Of a stretch of 64,000 nucleotides of DNA, positions 43,691-53,966 are shown piece by piece; within the stretch, counting starts at the first letter, position 1, and each line of letters starts with the position of its first letter. The DNA is from Dugong dugon (lineage: Eukaryota; Chordata; Mammalia; Sirenia; Dugongidae). Position numbers and translations under genes: made by a program. The DNA lies in the NCBI GenBank assembly GCA_030035585.1, contig CM057466.1, positions 113,834,182 to 113,898,181 of the forward strand, given 5' to 3'. Under the pieces are notes generated by a model that was not told the DNA's origin, did no database searches, and saw nothing but the letters and a program-made list of their open reading frames with translations.

Positions 43691-44204
43691 ACCCTCTGAA
43701 CTTCCAGATTGAGTATGACTGCTGGCCTGCCCTCTCCATCTGACCAGGTGAAGGATGGTTTTTGGCCTTCACAAGCTGTGTCAGAATAGATTACAAATGG
43801 CGCAATGGAAGGAGAGGGTGGCCTTGCTGCTTCTTGTGTTTGATCTACACTGTCTCCAGGGAGGCCCAGAGCTGTGCTACCAACATTCGGTGAAATGAGA
43901 TGTAGGCGCTGACCCAGCTGTTCCATGCTGTGTATTGAAAATGGAAGGTTTGACGGTCTGCACCCCGTTTACCAGGTCACACAGCAGGGTTTTGACTACA
44001 TGACCACTGAGGTATAAACGATCTTCCAGTAAATGTGTGCTTCCACTTCCTAGAAATGGAACTATCACTAATATGCCTTGGTGGCTCTTTCTGTGAACCC
44101 TGTTTTTAATATATGGGATATAGTGGTTGAAATGACTGATTAGGACCTTTATTTGGTCTATTGTAAACAAGTAAGTTATTTCAGGGCCATTAGAGGACTT
44201 CATT
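43691..44204. other. Unassigned stretch
   Basis: No recognised element. Minus-strand frames 43666-43926 and 43877-44323 lack known features; the second runs into SINE sequence. Confidence 0.3.
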
Positions 44205-44410
44205 GGAGTACCTGGGTGGAGCAAATGGTTAAGGCACTTGGCTGCTAATTGAAAGGTTGGCGATTCAGGTCCACCTGGAGATGCCTTGGAATAAAGGCCT
44301 AGCAATCTATGCCTGAAAAACAAGCCATTGAAAATCCCATGGAGTGCATTTGTATTCTGACATACCTGGGGTTGCCATGAGTTGGTGTCAATTCAATAGC
44401 AACTGGTTAG
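44205..44410 (+). mobile_element. AfroSINE, B type
   Basis: Plus-strand B-type copy ('ggagtacctgggtggagc' to 'caatagcaactggtta'). Its tail meets the tail of a minus-strand copy at 44411, making a tail-to-tail inverted pair. Confidence 0.9.
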
Positions 44411-44585
44411 GAAAAAAATAAAGCAAAACAAAACTCATTGCCATAGAGTGGATTCCAACTCATAGCAACCCTATGGGACTGAGTAGAACTATCCCCTAGG
44501 GTTTCCAAGGAGCAGCTGGTGGATTCCAACTGCTGATCTTTTGGTTAGCAACTGAGCTCTTAACCACTATACCACCAGGAATTTC
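44411..44585 (-). mobile_element. AfroSINE, short type, minus
   Basis: Minus-strand short-type copy with an A-rich left end ('aaaaaataaagcaaaacaaa') and head at right ('ataccaccaggaatttcc'). Confidence 0.9.
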
Positions 44586-44970
44586 CTAAATCTTGATGCA
44601 AACTCAAAACATGTCATTTAAGAAGCCCATCATGTTATAGTGTAGAGAGAAAGGACGCATGTTTGCAACAAACCTGCAACCCGTTCACAACGCTCTGATT
44701 TCACTCATGAAATGAAATTGTCCTTATACAACATCGCACAGATTACCAAATGCCTCATTTCTAGTACAGGCAGCGTTGAAGACTGAATGTGGCATGGAGT
44801 TTATTTTGGTCCCACATTTTTTCAAATCCACAGTATTCTTCTATTTATGGCTTTGCTTGTCTGTTCATGAAAAAAAAAAAAAGCTGTCTGTCTATGAATT
44901 CAAGGAAGTGCATGGACCCTAGTAGGAAGGCTGGCACATTGTGATTTCCCATCAGTCATTTTAGGTTGAG
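44586..44970. other. Unassigned spacer with an A run
   Basis: Contains an A run at about 44870-44882. Otherwise nothing recognised. Confidence 0.3.
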
Positions 44971-44983
44971 CAGTTAAACATGT

Positions 44984-45174
44984 CAGGAGCACTGGTGGTG
45001 CAACAGTTAAGCGCTCGGCTGTTATTTGAAAGCCTGGCAGTTCAAACCTACCCAGCAACTCCACAAAGATGTGGTGATCCGCTTAAAGATTACAGCCTAG
45101 AAAACCCGTGGGGCAGTTCTGCTCTGTCACATGGGGTTGCCATGAGTAGAAACCAACTCGACGGCACCCAATAA
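44984..45174 (+). mobile_element. AfroSINE, long type, with 13-bp target duplication
   Basis: Plus-strand copy ('aggagcactggtggtgcaac' to 'gacggcacccaataa') with a shortened middle. Perfect 13-bp repeats 'cagttaaacatgt' at 44971-44983 and 45175-45187. Confidence 0.96.
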
Positions 45175-45334
45175 CAGTTAAACATGTGCTGGAATGGGGG
45201 CCACTTTCAGTTGTTTATCAGTAAAACTGAAAGTAGATTTACACTGTTTGTGTCTGTTCGTCTATCTAAAGATGACCCCAAGACATAGGCAAATGCGCCT
45301 TACTGCTGCAAAACCAGCCTTGAGCTTTCCCCTT

Positions 45335-45848
45335 TGTTATGGATTGAATTATATCCCCAAAAATGTATATCAACTTGGCTAGGCCATGATTCCCAGTATT
45401 GTGTGATCGTCCACCATTTTGTCATTGGATGTGATTATCCGATACATTGAAAATCCTACCTCTATGATATTAATGAGGCAGAATTAGAGGCAGTTATGTT
45501 TATGAGTCAGGACCTAATCTATAAGATTAGGTTTTGTCTTAAGTCAACCTCTTTTGACATGTAAGAGAGAGAAGTGAGCAGAGAGACGGGGGACCTCATG
45601 CCACCAGGAAACAAGAGCCAGGAGAATTATGTGTCCTTTAGACCTGGGGTCCCTGCACGGAGAAGATCCTTGATTGGGGAAGATTGATGACAAGGACCTT
45701 CTGACAGAGAGAGAAAGAAAGGCTTCTCCTGGAGCTGGCACCCTGAATTCAGATTTCTAGCCTCCTAGACTGTGAGAGAAAAAATTTCTCTTTGTTAAAG
45801 CCATCCCTTGTGGTATTTCTGTTATAGCAGCACTAGATAACTAAGATA
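45335..45848 (+). mobile_element. MaLR-like solo LTR
   Basis: Fourth member of the family at 8160, 14486 and 15031: 'tgttatggattgaattatat' to 'gcactagataactaagata', with the terminal CA mutated to TA. The block 'tgtgtcctttagacctgggg' is conserved. A hAT element follows within two bases. Confidence 0.83.
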
Positions 45849-45849
45849 C

Positions 45850-46060
45850 CCGGGGCTGGCAACTTTTTTTTTGTAAAGGGCCAGGTAGTAAGTATTTTAG
45901 GCTTTATGGGCCTAAAACTATTCAACTCTCCCTTTGTAGCACAAAGCAGTCATAGCCAAAATGTAAACAAATGAGTACGACCATGTTCCAATGAAACTTT
46001 ATTTACAAAACAGGTAGTAAGCTAGGCTTGTTCTACTGGTCTGAGTTTGCCAACACCTGT
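45850..46060 (+). mobile_element. MER5A-like hAT element
   Basis: Starts 'ccggggctggcaactt' and ends 'tttgccaacacctg', near-palindromic ends of the Charlie/MER5 group. The body has 'taaagggccaggtagtaagt' and 'gaaactttatttacaaaaca'. Possible 8-bp flanks 'taagatac' and 'ttctatac' match at 5 of 8. Nonautonomous. Confidence 0.85.
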
Positions 46061-46123
46061 TCTATACATCCTGTATATTGCAGCACAGAAATCCTGAAAT
46101 TCTGCAGGATTAAACCAAACTAA

Positions 46124-46341
46124 GGGATCCCTGGTGGCACAGTTGTTAAGCTCTTGGCTGCTCACCCAAAGATCAGCAGTTAGAACTCACCCAGCAGCTT
46201 TGCAGGAGAAAGACCTGGCAATCTGTTCCTGTAAAGATTACAGCTTAGGAACCAATATGGAGCAGGTCAAGCCTGTCTACTCTGTCACATGGGGTCAGAA
46301 TGAGTCAAAATTGATTCAACTGCACCTAACAACAACAAAAA
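46124..46341 (+). mobile_element. AfroSINE, long type
   Basis: Plus-strand long-type copy ('gggatccctggtggcacagt' to 'cacctaacaacaacaaa'). It has a small insertion near 46268 ('caggtcaagcctg'). Confidence 0.9.
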
Positions 46342-46393
46342 ATCAAGCTAATGTTGAACTATACTGACCTCGGCTTAAATAGTAACCACTAAA

Positions 46394-46541
46394 AGTTCAA
46401 ATCAACCCAGAGGCCCTTTGTAAGCAAGGCCTGGCAATCTGCTTCTGAAAGTTTACAACCTCAAAAACTCTATGTAGCACATTTCTAATCTGACACATGT
46501 GGGAACACCATGAGACTGAATCTACTTGACGGCAACTAACA
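46394..46541 (+). mobile_element. AfroSINE, B type, 5'-truncated
   Basis: Begins at the B box region ('agttcaaatcaacccagagg') and runs to the tail 'cttgacggcaactaac'. The tRNA-like head is missing. Confidence 0.85.
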
Positions 46542-46692
46542 ATCCTAGATAACAGACTGATATCATCTTCTAGACAAGGAGATTTTTATTCAAGTTTTAA
46601 TACTATTTCCCTCCTTTGAGAAGATTTTTTTAAACTTGTAGTACATATAATACTTTAAAGCTGAGAAATTACTGCAGTAAGTATCTCAATTT

Positions 46693-46846
46693 CAAGCAGT
46701 GGTTAAGAACTATGGCAGCTAACCAAAAGGTCGGCAATTTGAATCTATCAGCTGCTCTTTGGAAACGCTATGGGGCAGTTCTACTCTGTCCTGTAGAGTC
46801 ACTGTGAGTCAGAATCGACTTGATGGCAATGAGTTTGGTTTGGGGG
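46693..46846 (+). mobile_element. AfroSINE, short type
   Basis: Plus-strand copy starting within the head ('aagcagtggttaagaacta') and ending 'ggcaatgagtttggttt'. Confidence 0.9.
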
Positions 46847-46859
46847 ATTTTTCTATAAA

Positions 46860-47068
46860 GGAGCCCTGGTGGCGTAGTAGTTAAGCGTGATTGGCTGCTA
46901 ACAGAAAGGTTGGCCGTTGGAACCCACCAGCCTCTCTGTGGGAGAATGATGTGGCAGTCTGCTCCCATAAAGACCACAGCCTTGGAAACCCTGTGGGGCA
47001 GTTCTACTCTGTTGTATAGGGTCACTATTAGTTGGAATAGACTCAACAGCAACAGATTTGATTAATTG
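46860..47068 (+). mobile_element. AfroSINE, long type, with 9-bp target duplication
   Basis: Complete long-type copy ('ggagccctggtggcgtagta' to 'caacagcaacagatttg'). 'ttctataaa' flanks it at 46851-46859 and 47069-47077. Its tail contains 'tctgttgtatagggtcac', which is especially close to the RTE 3' end. Confidence 0.95.
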
Positions 47069-47077
47069 TTCTATAAA

Positions 47078-47703
47078 CTAGTAGCCATAATCATGTTTAA
47101 TAGATATATTCTTCTACATTTATTTGTCAGTGCTAATTTAACCAGCATTCATCAAAAATTTCTTGTTTTATTGTCTTATACTTGAAGTAGCTTGCAGATA
47201 AATTATGTCTTGTTAGATTTAATAAAAATTATTAAATGATAGAAACAAAAGTGATTGTGAAAATACCCTTGAAATCAAATAGGATTTATAGGATACAGTT
47301 CAGTTGTGAAACACGTCTATGTTACTTTAGGTAGTAGGTCACTGAAGCACCTTACATAAGTATTTAAAGGTAAAAATATTCCTGGATTGCTTAAATTGAC
47401 TCTAGGAAAAAGAACTTTTTTAAAAATATCAATTAAATTAAGAGGCTTTCTTTCGTGGGATGTAAGTTTAAAAACATCTGTTTTAACTTTTTACTCTAAA
47501 AATGTTTAGAACTTGAGAAAAGTTTCAAGAATCACCTAGATGTTTCCATTGTTAATATCTTGCTATATTTAATTTCTTTCTCTCTCCCTGAAAGACACAC
47601 ATAGTTTTACTGTATTTCTTAAGAAAGTTATTTGCAGATACCTTAAATCTTCATCTCTAAATGTTTTGGCATGAATATCCTAAAACAAGGGCATCCTTCT
47701 GCA
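47078..47703. other. AT-rich unassigned stretch
   Basis: Nothing recognised. AT-rich sequence between the SINE cluster and an RTE. Confidence 0.35.
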
Positions 47704-48335
47704 TGTTGTTGTTAGATGCCATCAAGTCAGTTCTGACTCACAGCGACTTTATGCATAACGGAATGAAACACTGGCCGGTCCTGCACCATCCTCACAATTG
47801 TTGCTATGCTTGAGTCCATTGTTGCAGCTACCGTATCAATCCATCTCGTTGAGGGCCTTCCTCTTTTTTGCTGACCCTCTAGTTTCCCAAGCACGATGTC
47901 CTTCTGCAAGGACTGATCCCTCCTGACAACATGTCCAGAGTATGTGAGACCAAGTCTTGCCATCCTTGCTTCTAAAGAGCATTCTGGCTGTACTTCTTCC
48001 AAGACAGATTTGTTCCTTCTTCTGTCACTCTGTGGTATATTCACTATTCTTTACTAACACCATCATTTAAAGGCATCAATTCTTCTTTGGTCTTCCTTAT
48101 TCATGGCCTAGCTTTCACATGCATATGAGATGGTTGAAAACACCACGGCTTGGGTCAGGTGCACCTTAGTCCTTAAAGAGACATCTTTGCTTTTTAACAC
48201 TTTAAAGAGGTCTTTTGCAGATTTGCCCAATGCAATGTGTCATTTGATTTCTTGACTACTACTTCCTTGGGCGTTGATTGTGGATCCAAGTAAAATGAAA
48301 TCTGGACAACTTCAATCTTGTCTCTGTTTATCTTC
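47704..48335 (-). mobile_element. RTE (BovB-like) LINE, ~630 bp
   Basis: Minus-strand RTE 3' part from 'tgttgttgttagatgccat' to 'cttgtctctgtttatcttc'. The frame 47727-48044 preserves the C-terminal domain with 'LEARMARLGLTYSGHVVRR', 'GKLEGQQKRGRPSTRWID' and 'MVQDRPVFHSVMH'. This is one of the clearest RTE protein remnants here. 5'-truncated before the reverse transcriptase active site. Confidence 0.92.
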
Positions 48336-48450
48336 TACATGACCATAGCACAATTAGCACACTTGGGAAATATAACATGATTTGCATTTTAATTTAATAT
48401 TTAGTTCATATTCAAATTATCTCAATGGTCTCAAGCATGTCTTGTCTGAA
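48336..48450. other. Spacer
   Basis: Short AT-rich spacer between an RTE and a microsatellite. Confidence 0.3.
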
Positions 48451-48776
48451 CATGTGTGTCTGTGAGTGTATGTGTGTGGTATATGTGTGTGTGAGTGTGT
48501 AAGAGAATAAGTGTGCGTGTGTATGGTGTGTCTGTGTGTGGTGTGTGTTTTGTATGTGTGTGATATGTGTACTGTGTATCTGTGTAGGTAGATGTGTGTG
48601 GTGTGTATGTGGAACTGTGTGGTGAATATGTATGGTATATGTGTATGTGTGGGTGGTATATGAGAGTGTGTGTATAAGTGTGTGTGCTGCATGTATGTGC
48701 AGGTGTATACATATGGTGTGTGTGTGTGAGAGTGAGAGAGTATTTGAGAGTGTGTGTGTGGTGTGTATCTGTGTTA
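48451..48776 (+). repeat. Imperfect (TG)n microsatellite, ~325 bp
   Basis: Long alternating T/G tract with scattered A and C interruptions ('gtgtgtgagtgtgtaag', 'ggtatatgtgtatgtgtggg'). It yields His/Thr/Tyr-rich open frames on the minus strand (48412-48805), which are artefacts of the repeat. Confidence 0.95.
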
Positions 48777-49440
48777 GTTTTGTTTGGGACCCAGAATCCA
48801 ATCAAAGATGGTACGTTGCATTCAAATGCCCTGTCTGTTTAGCCTCCTTTAATCTTGGAGAATTGCAGGCTTTTTTGTTTTTTTTAATCTTTCACAACCT
48901 GGTATTTTAAGCAGCTCAAGCATCATCTCTTAAGCAGATTTAAATTAAGACCCTTTCTGAAGAAAACATAAAATAATTAATGTATTTGAAGTGATTTCAA
49001 GTTTTCACACGTAATAGATACTTAAATTATTAAAAAACGAGTAAGTAGGTAATGACATAACTATTTCACAGCAGACTGTGGTCCAGTATTCACTGAGATA
49101 AAACATACAGAAAGGTATTTGGGTTGAGTGATTATCAAATAACTTTGATCTATAAACAAGTGACATCAAAGATTTTACTGACTTTGACTTGGCTGGAAAT
49201 ATTCAAATTGATTTTACACACCAATCAAATTCATAAGGAGTGTATGTAGCAAGCGGCTGTCTTTGAACCATCCAACTAACCACAAGAATTTAATACTTCA
49301 TTTTCCTGATTGCTGGACAAGTCAGATTTAGAAAGAGAATTCAAGCTTAAAATCAATCTGTCAATCAATTATATTAATATAAATAAATTGCCCATAAGTC
49401 TACTGAGTGCTTACTAATTCATATAGCTTTCTTTATGTAT
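48777..49440. other. AT-rich unassigned stretch
   Basis: No recognised element. AT-rich, no coding evidence. Confidence 0.35.
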
Positions 49441-50382
49441 GTTGTTATTGTTGTTGTTAGGGTCTGACCCATAGTGACCCCGTGTACAATAGAATGAAAC
49501 ACTGCCCCGTCCTGTGCCATCCTCACAATTGTTGCTAGGTTTGAGCCCATTGTTGCAGCCACTGTGTCAGTCCATCTACTTGAGGATCTTCCTCTTTTTT
49601 TGATGACCTTCTACTTTACCAAGCATGAAGTCCTTCTCCAGGGATTGGTCCCTCCTGATAACATGTCCAAAATACGTAAGATGAAGTCTCCCAACCTCGC
49701 TTCTAAGGAGCATTCTGGCTGTCCTTCTTCCAAGACAGATTTTTTCGTTCTTTTGGCAGTCCGTGGTATATTCAATAGTCTTTGCCAACACCATAATTCA
49801 AAGACATCAATTCTTCTTCACTCTTCTTTATTCATTGTCCAGCTTTCTCATGCATATGAGGCAATTGAAAACACCATGGCTTGGGTCAGGTGCAGCTTAG
49901 TCCCTGAAGTGACGTCTTTGCCTTTTAGTACTTTAAAGAGGTCTTCTGCAGCAGATTTACTCAATGCAGTATGTTGTTTGATTTTTTTGACTGCTGCTTC
50001 TATGGGTATTGATTGTGGAGCCAAGTAAAATGAAATCCTTGGTAACTTCAATGCTTTCTCCGTTTATCATGATATTGCTTATAGGTGCAGTTATGAGGAT
50101 TTTTGTTTTCTTTATGTTGAGGTGTAATCCATACTGAAGGCTGGAGTCTTTGATCGCAGTCATCAAGTGCTTCAAGTCCTCTTCACTTTCAGCAAGCAAG
50201 GTTGTGTCATCTGCTTATTGCAAGTTGTTAGTGAGCCTTCCTCCAATCTCGAAGCCGCACTCTTCTTCTTTTAAGCCAGCTTCTCAGATGATTTGCTTAG
50301 CATACAGATTGAATAAGAATGGTGAAATGATACAACCCTAATGCACACCTTTTCTTGAATTTAAACTGCACAGTATCCTGTT
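49441..50382 (-). mobile_element. RTE (BovB-like) LINE, ~940 bp, longest copy
   Basis: Minus-strand RTE from the 3' end at the left ('tgttgttagggtctgaccc') through the C-terminal domain and into the reverse transcriptase near 50200-50380. It reaches further 5' than any other copy here. L1 sequence starts immediately at its right edge. Confidence 0.92.
49850..50220 (-). pseudogene. RTE reverse transcriptase remnant with stop in the active site
   Basis: The minus-strand frame 49957-50199 reads 'LAESEEDLKHLMTAIKDSS' and 'GLHLNIKKTKILITAPIS', the region just after the YADD box of RTE reverse transcriptases. Upstream, at 50206-50217, the codons read stop-Ala-Asp-Asp where Tyr-Ala-Asp-Asp is expected, so the catalytic tyrosine codon is now TAA. 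Further frameshifts separate it from the C-terminal frames at 49848-50051 and 49576-49794. Confidence 0.88.
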
Positions 50383-50384
50383 GT

Positions 50385-52370
50385 TCTGTTTTGACTACCA
50401 TGACAGTGTAATAGTTTCTAAATCAGGTAGTGTGTGGCCTGCCACTTTGTTCTTCTTCCTGAGTAATGCTTTACTTATCTGGGGCCTCTTTCCTTCCCGT
50501 GTGAAGTTGGTGATTTGTTTCTCCATCTCATTAAAAAATGCCATTGGAATTTGGATTAGAATTGCATTGTATTTGTAGATCTCTTTGGGTAGAATAGACA
50601 TTTTCACAATGTTGAGTCTTCCTATCCATCAGTAAGGTATGTTTTTCCACTTATGTAAGTTTCTTTTAGTTTCTTGCAGTAGTGTCTTGTAGTTTTCTTT
50701 GTGTAGATCTTTTATGTCTGTGGTTAGATTTATTCCTAAGTATTTTATGTTTTGGGGGGCTATTGTAAATGGTATTGATTTGGTGATTTCCTCTTGGAAG
50801 TTCTCTTTGTTGGTGTAGAGGAATCCAACTGATTTTTGTATGTTTACCTTGTATCCTGATACCTTGCTGAAATCTTCTATTAGTTCCAGTAGTTTTCTTG
50901 TGCATTCTTCGGGGTTTTCTTTGTATAAGATCATATCATCTGCAAATAGAGATACTTTTAATTCTTCCTTACCAATCTGGATGCCCTTTATCTCTTTTCC
51001 TAGCTTAATTGCTCTGGCTAGGACCTCCAGCACAATGTAGAATAAGAGCATACTTGTTTTGATATGCCCAGCTAGGCTGCTCATATGAGCTAGTTTGATT
51101 ATTGGTGCCTTTGAAGCTCTAATGTCTTGTCACCAGGTGGTTAGAACTGTTACTAGGTAGGTGAGCCCAGGAGTCCATTTACTTTTCTTGTATTGATTCA
51201 GCTCAGTTGTCCAGGTAGTCAGTCACCAAGTGTGTGGTGCAGGCTCTCACCTATAGTCCTAGATGGGCAGGGGTGATTGGAGTAGGCATAGGTATCTGGC
51301 TGCAGTAGGAGGTCATGTGCTGAGCAAGGCAGGGGGCCGATGGCTGCCCCTGAGTGTCTGGGAGGAAAGTGTGTCCCTGTTCCCTAGAACGCATAGGTGG
51401 GTGGGTTTTGCAGCCAGACTATGGGCAGCCAATGTTGTTGGCTGTAAAGACTGGGAGGCACCTCTTATTCTCAGACCCCTGTCACAGGTGGCTAAGTGGT
51501 ATAGGTCAAGCACCCCGCTCTCAGGCCCCTGATGTTGGTGAGGAAGAACCATGCTTAATGGGCAGAGCGGTGTCAAATGTCACGAATCTGCCACTCCACC
51601 ATGTTGCTGATACAGTTGAAGTTAGGCTTCAGGTATATACCCTGTTGTATTGTGCTCATGAGGGCCTAAGCTGTTGAAATGGGCCCACACAGGTCTATGC
51701 AGGGAAGAAAGGCTTTCAAAGTCTGTGGAACCCCTATACCTGTGCCTAGGCAAAGGAGTTGTGCCTACTCTGAGTTCCTGGCTTAGGGGAGGTGGCATAT
51801 TATTTTTTCCTGTTTGTTAATTTGTTCCCTCTCCAAGGCTGGGAGAATGACTCAGGGCACATAACGGATCCTACTTTCAGCCCAGTGGACATGGCAATTG
51901 CTGAAGCCGGCCTGGGACCCAGCACAGAGCGGGGAGGAGGGAGGTAAATGGGTAAATTTCTTCCCAAATGGGGGTTTTTTGATCTGTGCAGTGGGTTAGA
52001 AGCATGAACATATCTTTTGCCAGCTGAGCTCTGCTTTTCACTGGTTCTGGAGGCTTGAGAAGACTCTCCACCACTTGGTCTCTCCTGATGTGGAAAACGC
52101 ATCTCAAACACCACTGCTTGCCTCATCCCATGTGCCAGCCAATCCAGCCTGCAGGTTGCTGGTTCCTGCCGGGTCAGGTCTGGTGACTCCTCGCTGCTTC
52201 TGAACCATCTCTCCCTCCCCCGCCACTCAGTCCAATTCCTCAACTTTGCCTTTGATGTTCAGGGCTCCTAGAATGTCATATATAATCAATTCACTTGGTT
52301 TTTCGGGTCTTTGTTGTAAGAGGGACCACAGGAAGCATCTGACTATGCTGCCATTTTGGCCTTGCCCTAT
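50385..52370 (-). mobile_element. Rearranged L1: 5' UTR joined to ORF2 RT region
   Basis: Read on the minus strand from the right. The element starts near 52370 with a YY1-type motif ('ccaaaatggcagc', 52347-52359) as at the 5' end of L1s. It continues with ~1.3 kb of GC-rich 5' UTR-like sequence to about 51085, then passes straight into ORF2 reverse transcriptase (50385-51084). ORF1, the endonuclease and the first half of RT are missing, and so is the L1 3' end. 5' UTR identity is inference from position and composition. Confidence 0.7.
50395..51084 (-). pseudogene. L1 ORF2 remnant with intact FADD motif
   Basis: The frame 50629-51084 (151 codons) contains '[20 protein letters not shown]' and '[16 protein letters not shown]', with the catalytic FADD box encoded at 50935-50946, then 'INIQ'-type '[13 protein letters not shown]' and '[17 protein letters not shown]'. 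The frame 50395-50607 continues with '[20 protein letters not shown]'. The first ~12 residues are not ORF2-like, marking the junction with 5' UTR sequence. Not functional: most of ORF2 is absent. Confidence 0.9.
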
Positions 52371-52387
52371 TTTAATGGACTTTTGTA

Positions 52388-52508
52388 CTAGGGAGCCAAA
52401 CACACCAACGACCATGAAGGTGGCACATGATTGAACAATGTTTTGTTCTTTTGTACATAAGGTAACCATGAGTTGGAGCTGACTAGATGTCAACTAAGAA
52501 CTACAACT
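52388..52508 (+). mobile_element. RTE 3' end fragment, plus strand
   Basis: 'ccaacgaccatgaaggtggc', 'ttttgtacataaggtaacca' and 'ggagctgactagatgtcaac' match the RTE 3' end in plus orientation. It sits at the 5' edge of the rearranged L1, whose other edge is also RTE but in minus orientation. Confidence 0.75.
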
Positions 52509-53305
52509 ATATTCTAAATGAACAGGAAGCCAGATAGCACCAGCACATTTTGCAGAACAGTGATTTAAACAGTATAGCAAATGGAAACATAGTCATTTTC
52601 TACAGATCTCTGCTAAAACTAAGAGAGATCTGGTGACAAATCAGTAAGTAACAACACACATTCTTGCCTCTGCCTTAGCTTCATGTCAGTGTCATTTCAC
52701 CACGATGCTGTGGTGTTCTTTCCTTGGCTCTTGTGTTGAAAAGGAATTAATACAAAATGAAAGTATTTTCTCAGGAAGAAATCTGAGACTGAGCAAGTAT
52801 AGCACTTTACAAGTCAAAAATTAAACATTTATTTCCAAAGTGTCTTCTGATGCAGAGCTACTTGACATCACACGTTGTGAAACAGAAGGACTTGGCCAGG
52901 TTTTTACCTCAGTATTTATAATTCATTGCTGCAGTTCAGTGAATCTTTGTTCTCTTTTGTTTTACTTGGTCCTGTGAGATTTTTACTTAAAATCCCTTAA
53001 TCAGTGCTTAGAAAACTCTGCATAAATAAAATGATTATAAGATCCAAGCATTTGTGCAAATTACAATGAAGAAGATTCATTAATATTAAATTATAACAGT
53101 TATCAAAAAATTTCAGAATACATGTACTTAAGCAAAATTGGAAAGATTCTCAGCCCAAATGAACCACACAATTAAGCCCATCTATTGTTTATATAGTATT
53201 GTTTTATTAAATGTCCTGATTATATGTTATAAACCCCAGGGGACTGTGATTGGAAGATGAACTAACAGTGTGTTTCTGTATAATCCAGAAATACATATAC
53301 AGGAA
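52509..53305. other. AT-rich unassigned stretch
   Basis: No recognised element or coding frame. Confidence 0.35.
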
Positions 53306-53519
53306 TAAAACCATAAACCCAACCTTGTTGCCATGGAGTCAATTCCAACCCATAGTGACCCTATAGGACAGAGTAGAACTGCCCCACAGGGTTTCCAAGG
53401 CTGTAATCTTTAAGGAAGCAGACTGCCACATCTTTCTCCCATGGAGTGGCTGGTGGGTTTGAACTACTGACCTTCTAGTTAACAGCCAAGGGCTTAACCT
53501 CTGCACCACCAGGGCTCCT
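53306..53519 (-). mobile_element. AfroSINE, long type, minus
   Basis: Minus-strand long-type copy: tail at left ('gttgccatggagtcaattcc'), middle block 'aatctttaaggaagcagact', head at right ('gcaccaccagggctcctc'). Confidence 0.93.
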
Positions 53520-53772
53520 CACTAGATAGGCCCATTTATGAACCCAGCTCTCAGAAGCCCGGTCATCACACGTGCAGGGCACTTGAGCTGTGTTGGACTT
53601 TTACTGTTGGCTCTTCAGTATATTGCCTTTTTGTGTGTAGTTTTGCAAGTTTAGTAACATGGCTCTATTGTAAATGTTCGTAAGGAGAGTGAGCATTTAA
53701 TCTGTCATCAAAACAACGACACGTGAGAGTGAAATAGAGGATGATTGATAATCACTCCCTTTCAGCAGAGAT
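53520..53772. other. Spacer
   Basis: Nothing recognised between two SINEs. Confidence 0.3.
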
Positions 53773-53966
53773 GGAGTACCTGGTGGTGCCAACTGTTAAC
53801 TCACTCACTTGCTCTCCGAAATTGGTGGTTTGAGTCTACCCAGAGGCACCTCAGAAGAAAGGCCCGGTGATCTGCTTTGGCAAAGTTAGCCACCAAAAAC
53901 CTTCTGGATCACAGTTCTACTCTGACACACACGGGGTCAGGATCGATTCAAAGGCAACTAGTTTTT
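53773..53966 (+). mobile_element. AfroSINE, B type
   Basis: Plus-strand B-type copy ('ggagtacctggtggtgcc' to 'caaaggcaactagtttttt') with 'ctacccagaggcacctcag' and 'tctactctgacacacac'. Confidence 0.9.

Noticed and set aside
44205..47068. CRISPR-like or tandem array of repeated units
   Set aside because: The repeated units are dispersed SINEs with different subtypes and individual target duplications, not a regular repeat-spacer array, and the genome is mammalian.
48412..48805. His/Thr-rich open frames of 91-129 codons
   Set aside because: They are translations of a TG microsatellite in several frames at once.
51263..52243. Overlapping open frames of 89-147 codons on both strands
   Set aside because: The region reads as L1 5' UTR-like GC-rich sequence; frames overlap on both strands and none resembles a known protein. 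An L1 ORF0-like peptide was considered but nothing supports it.
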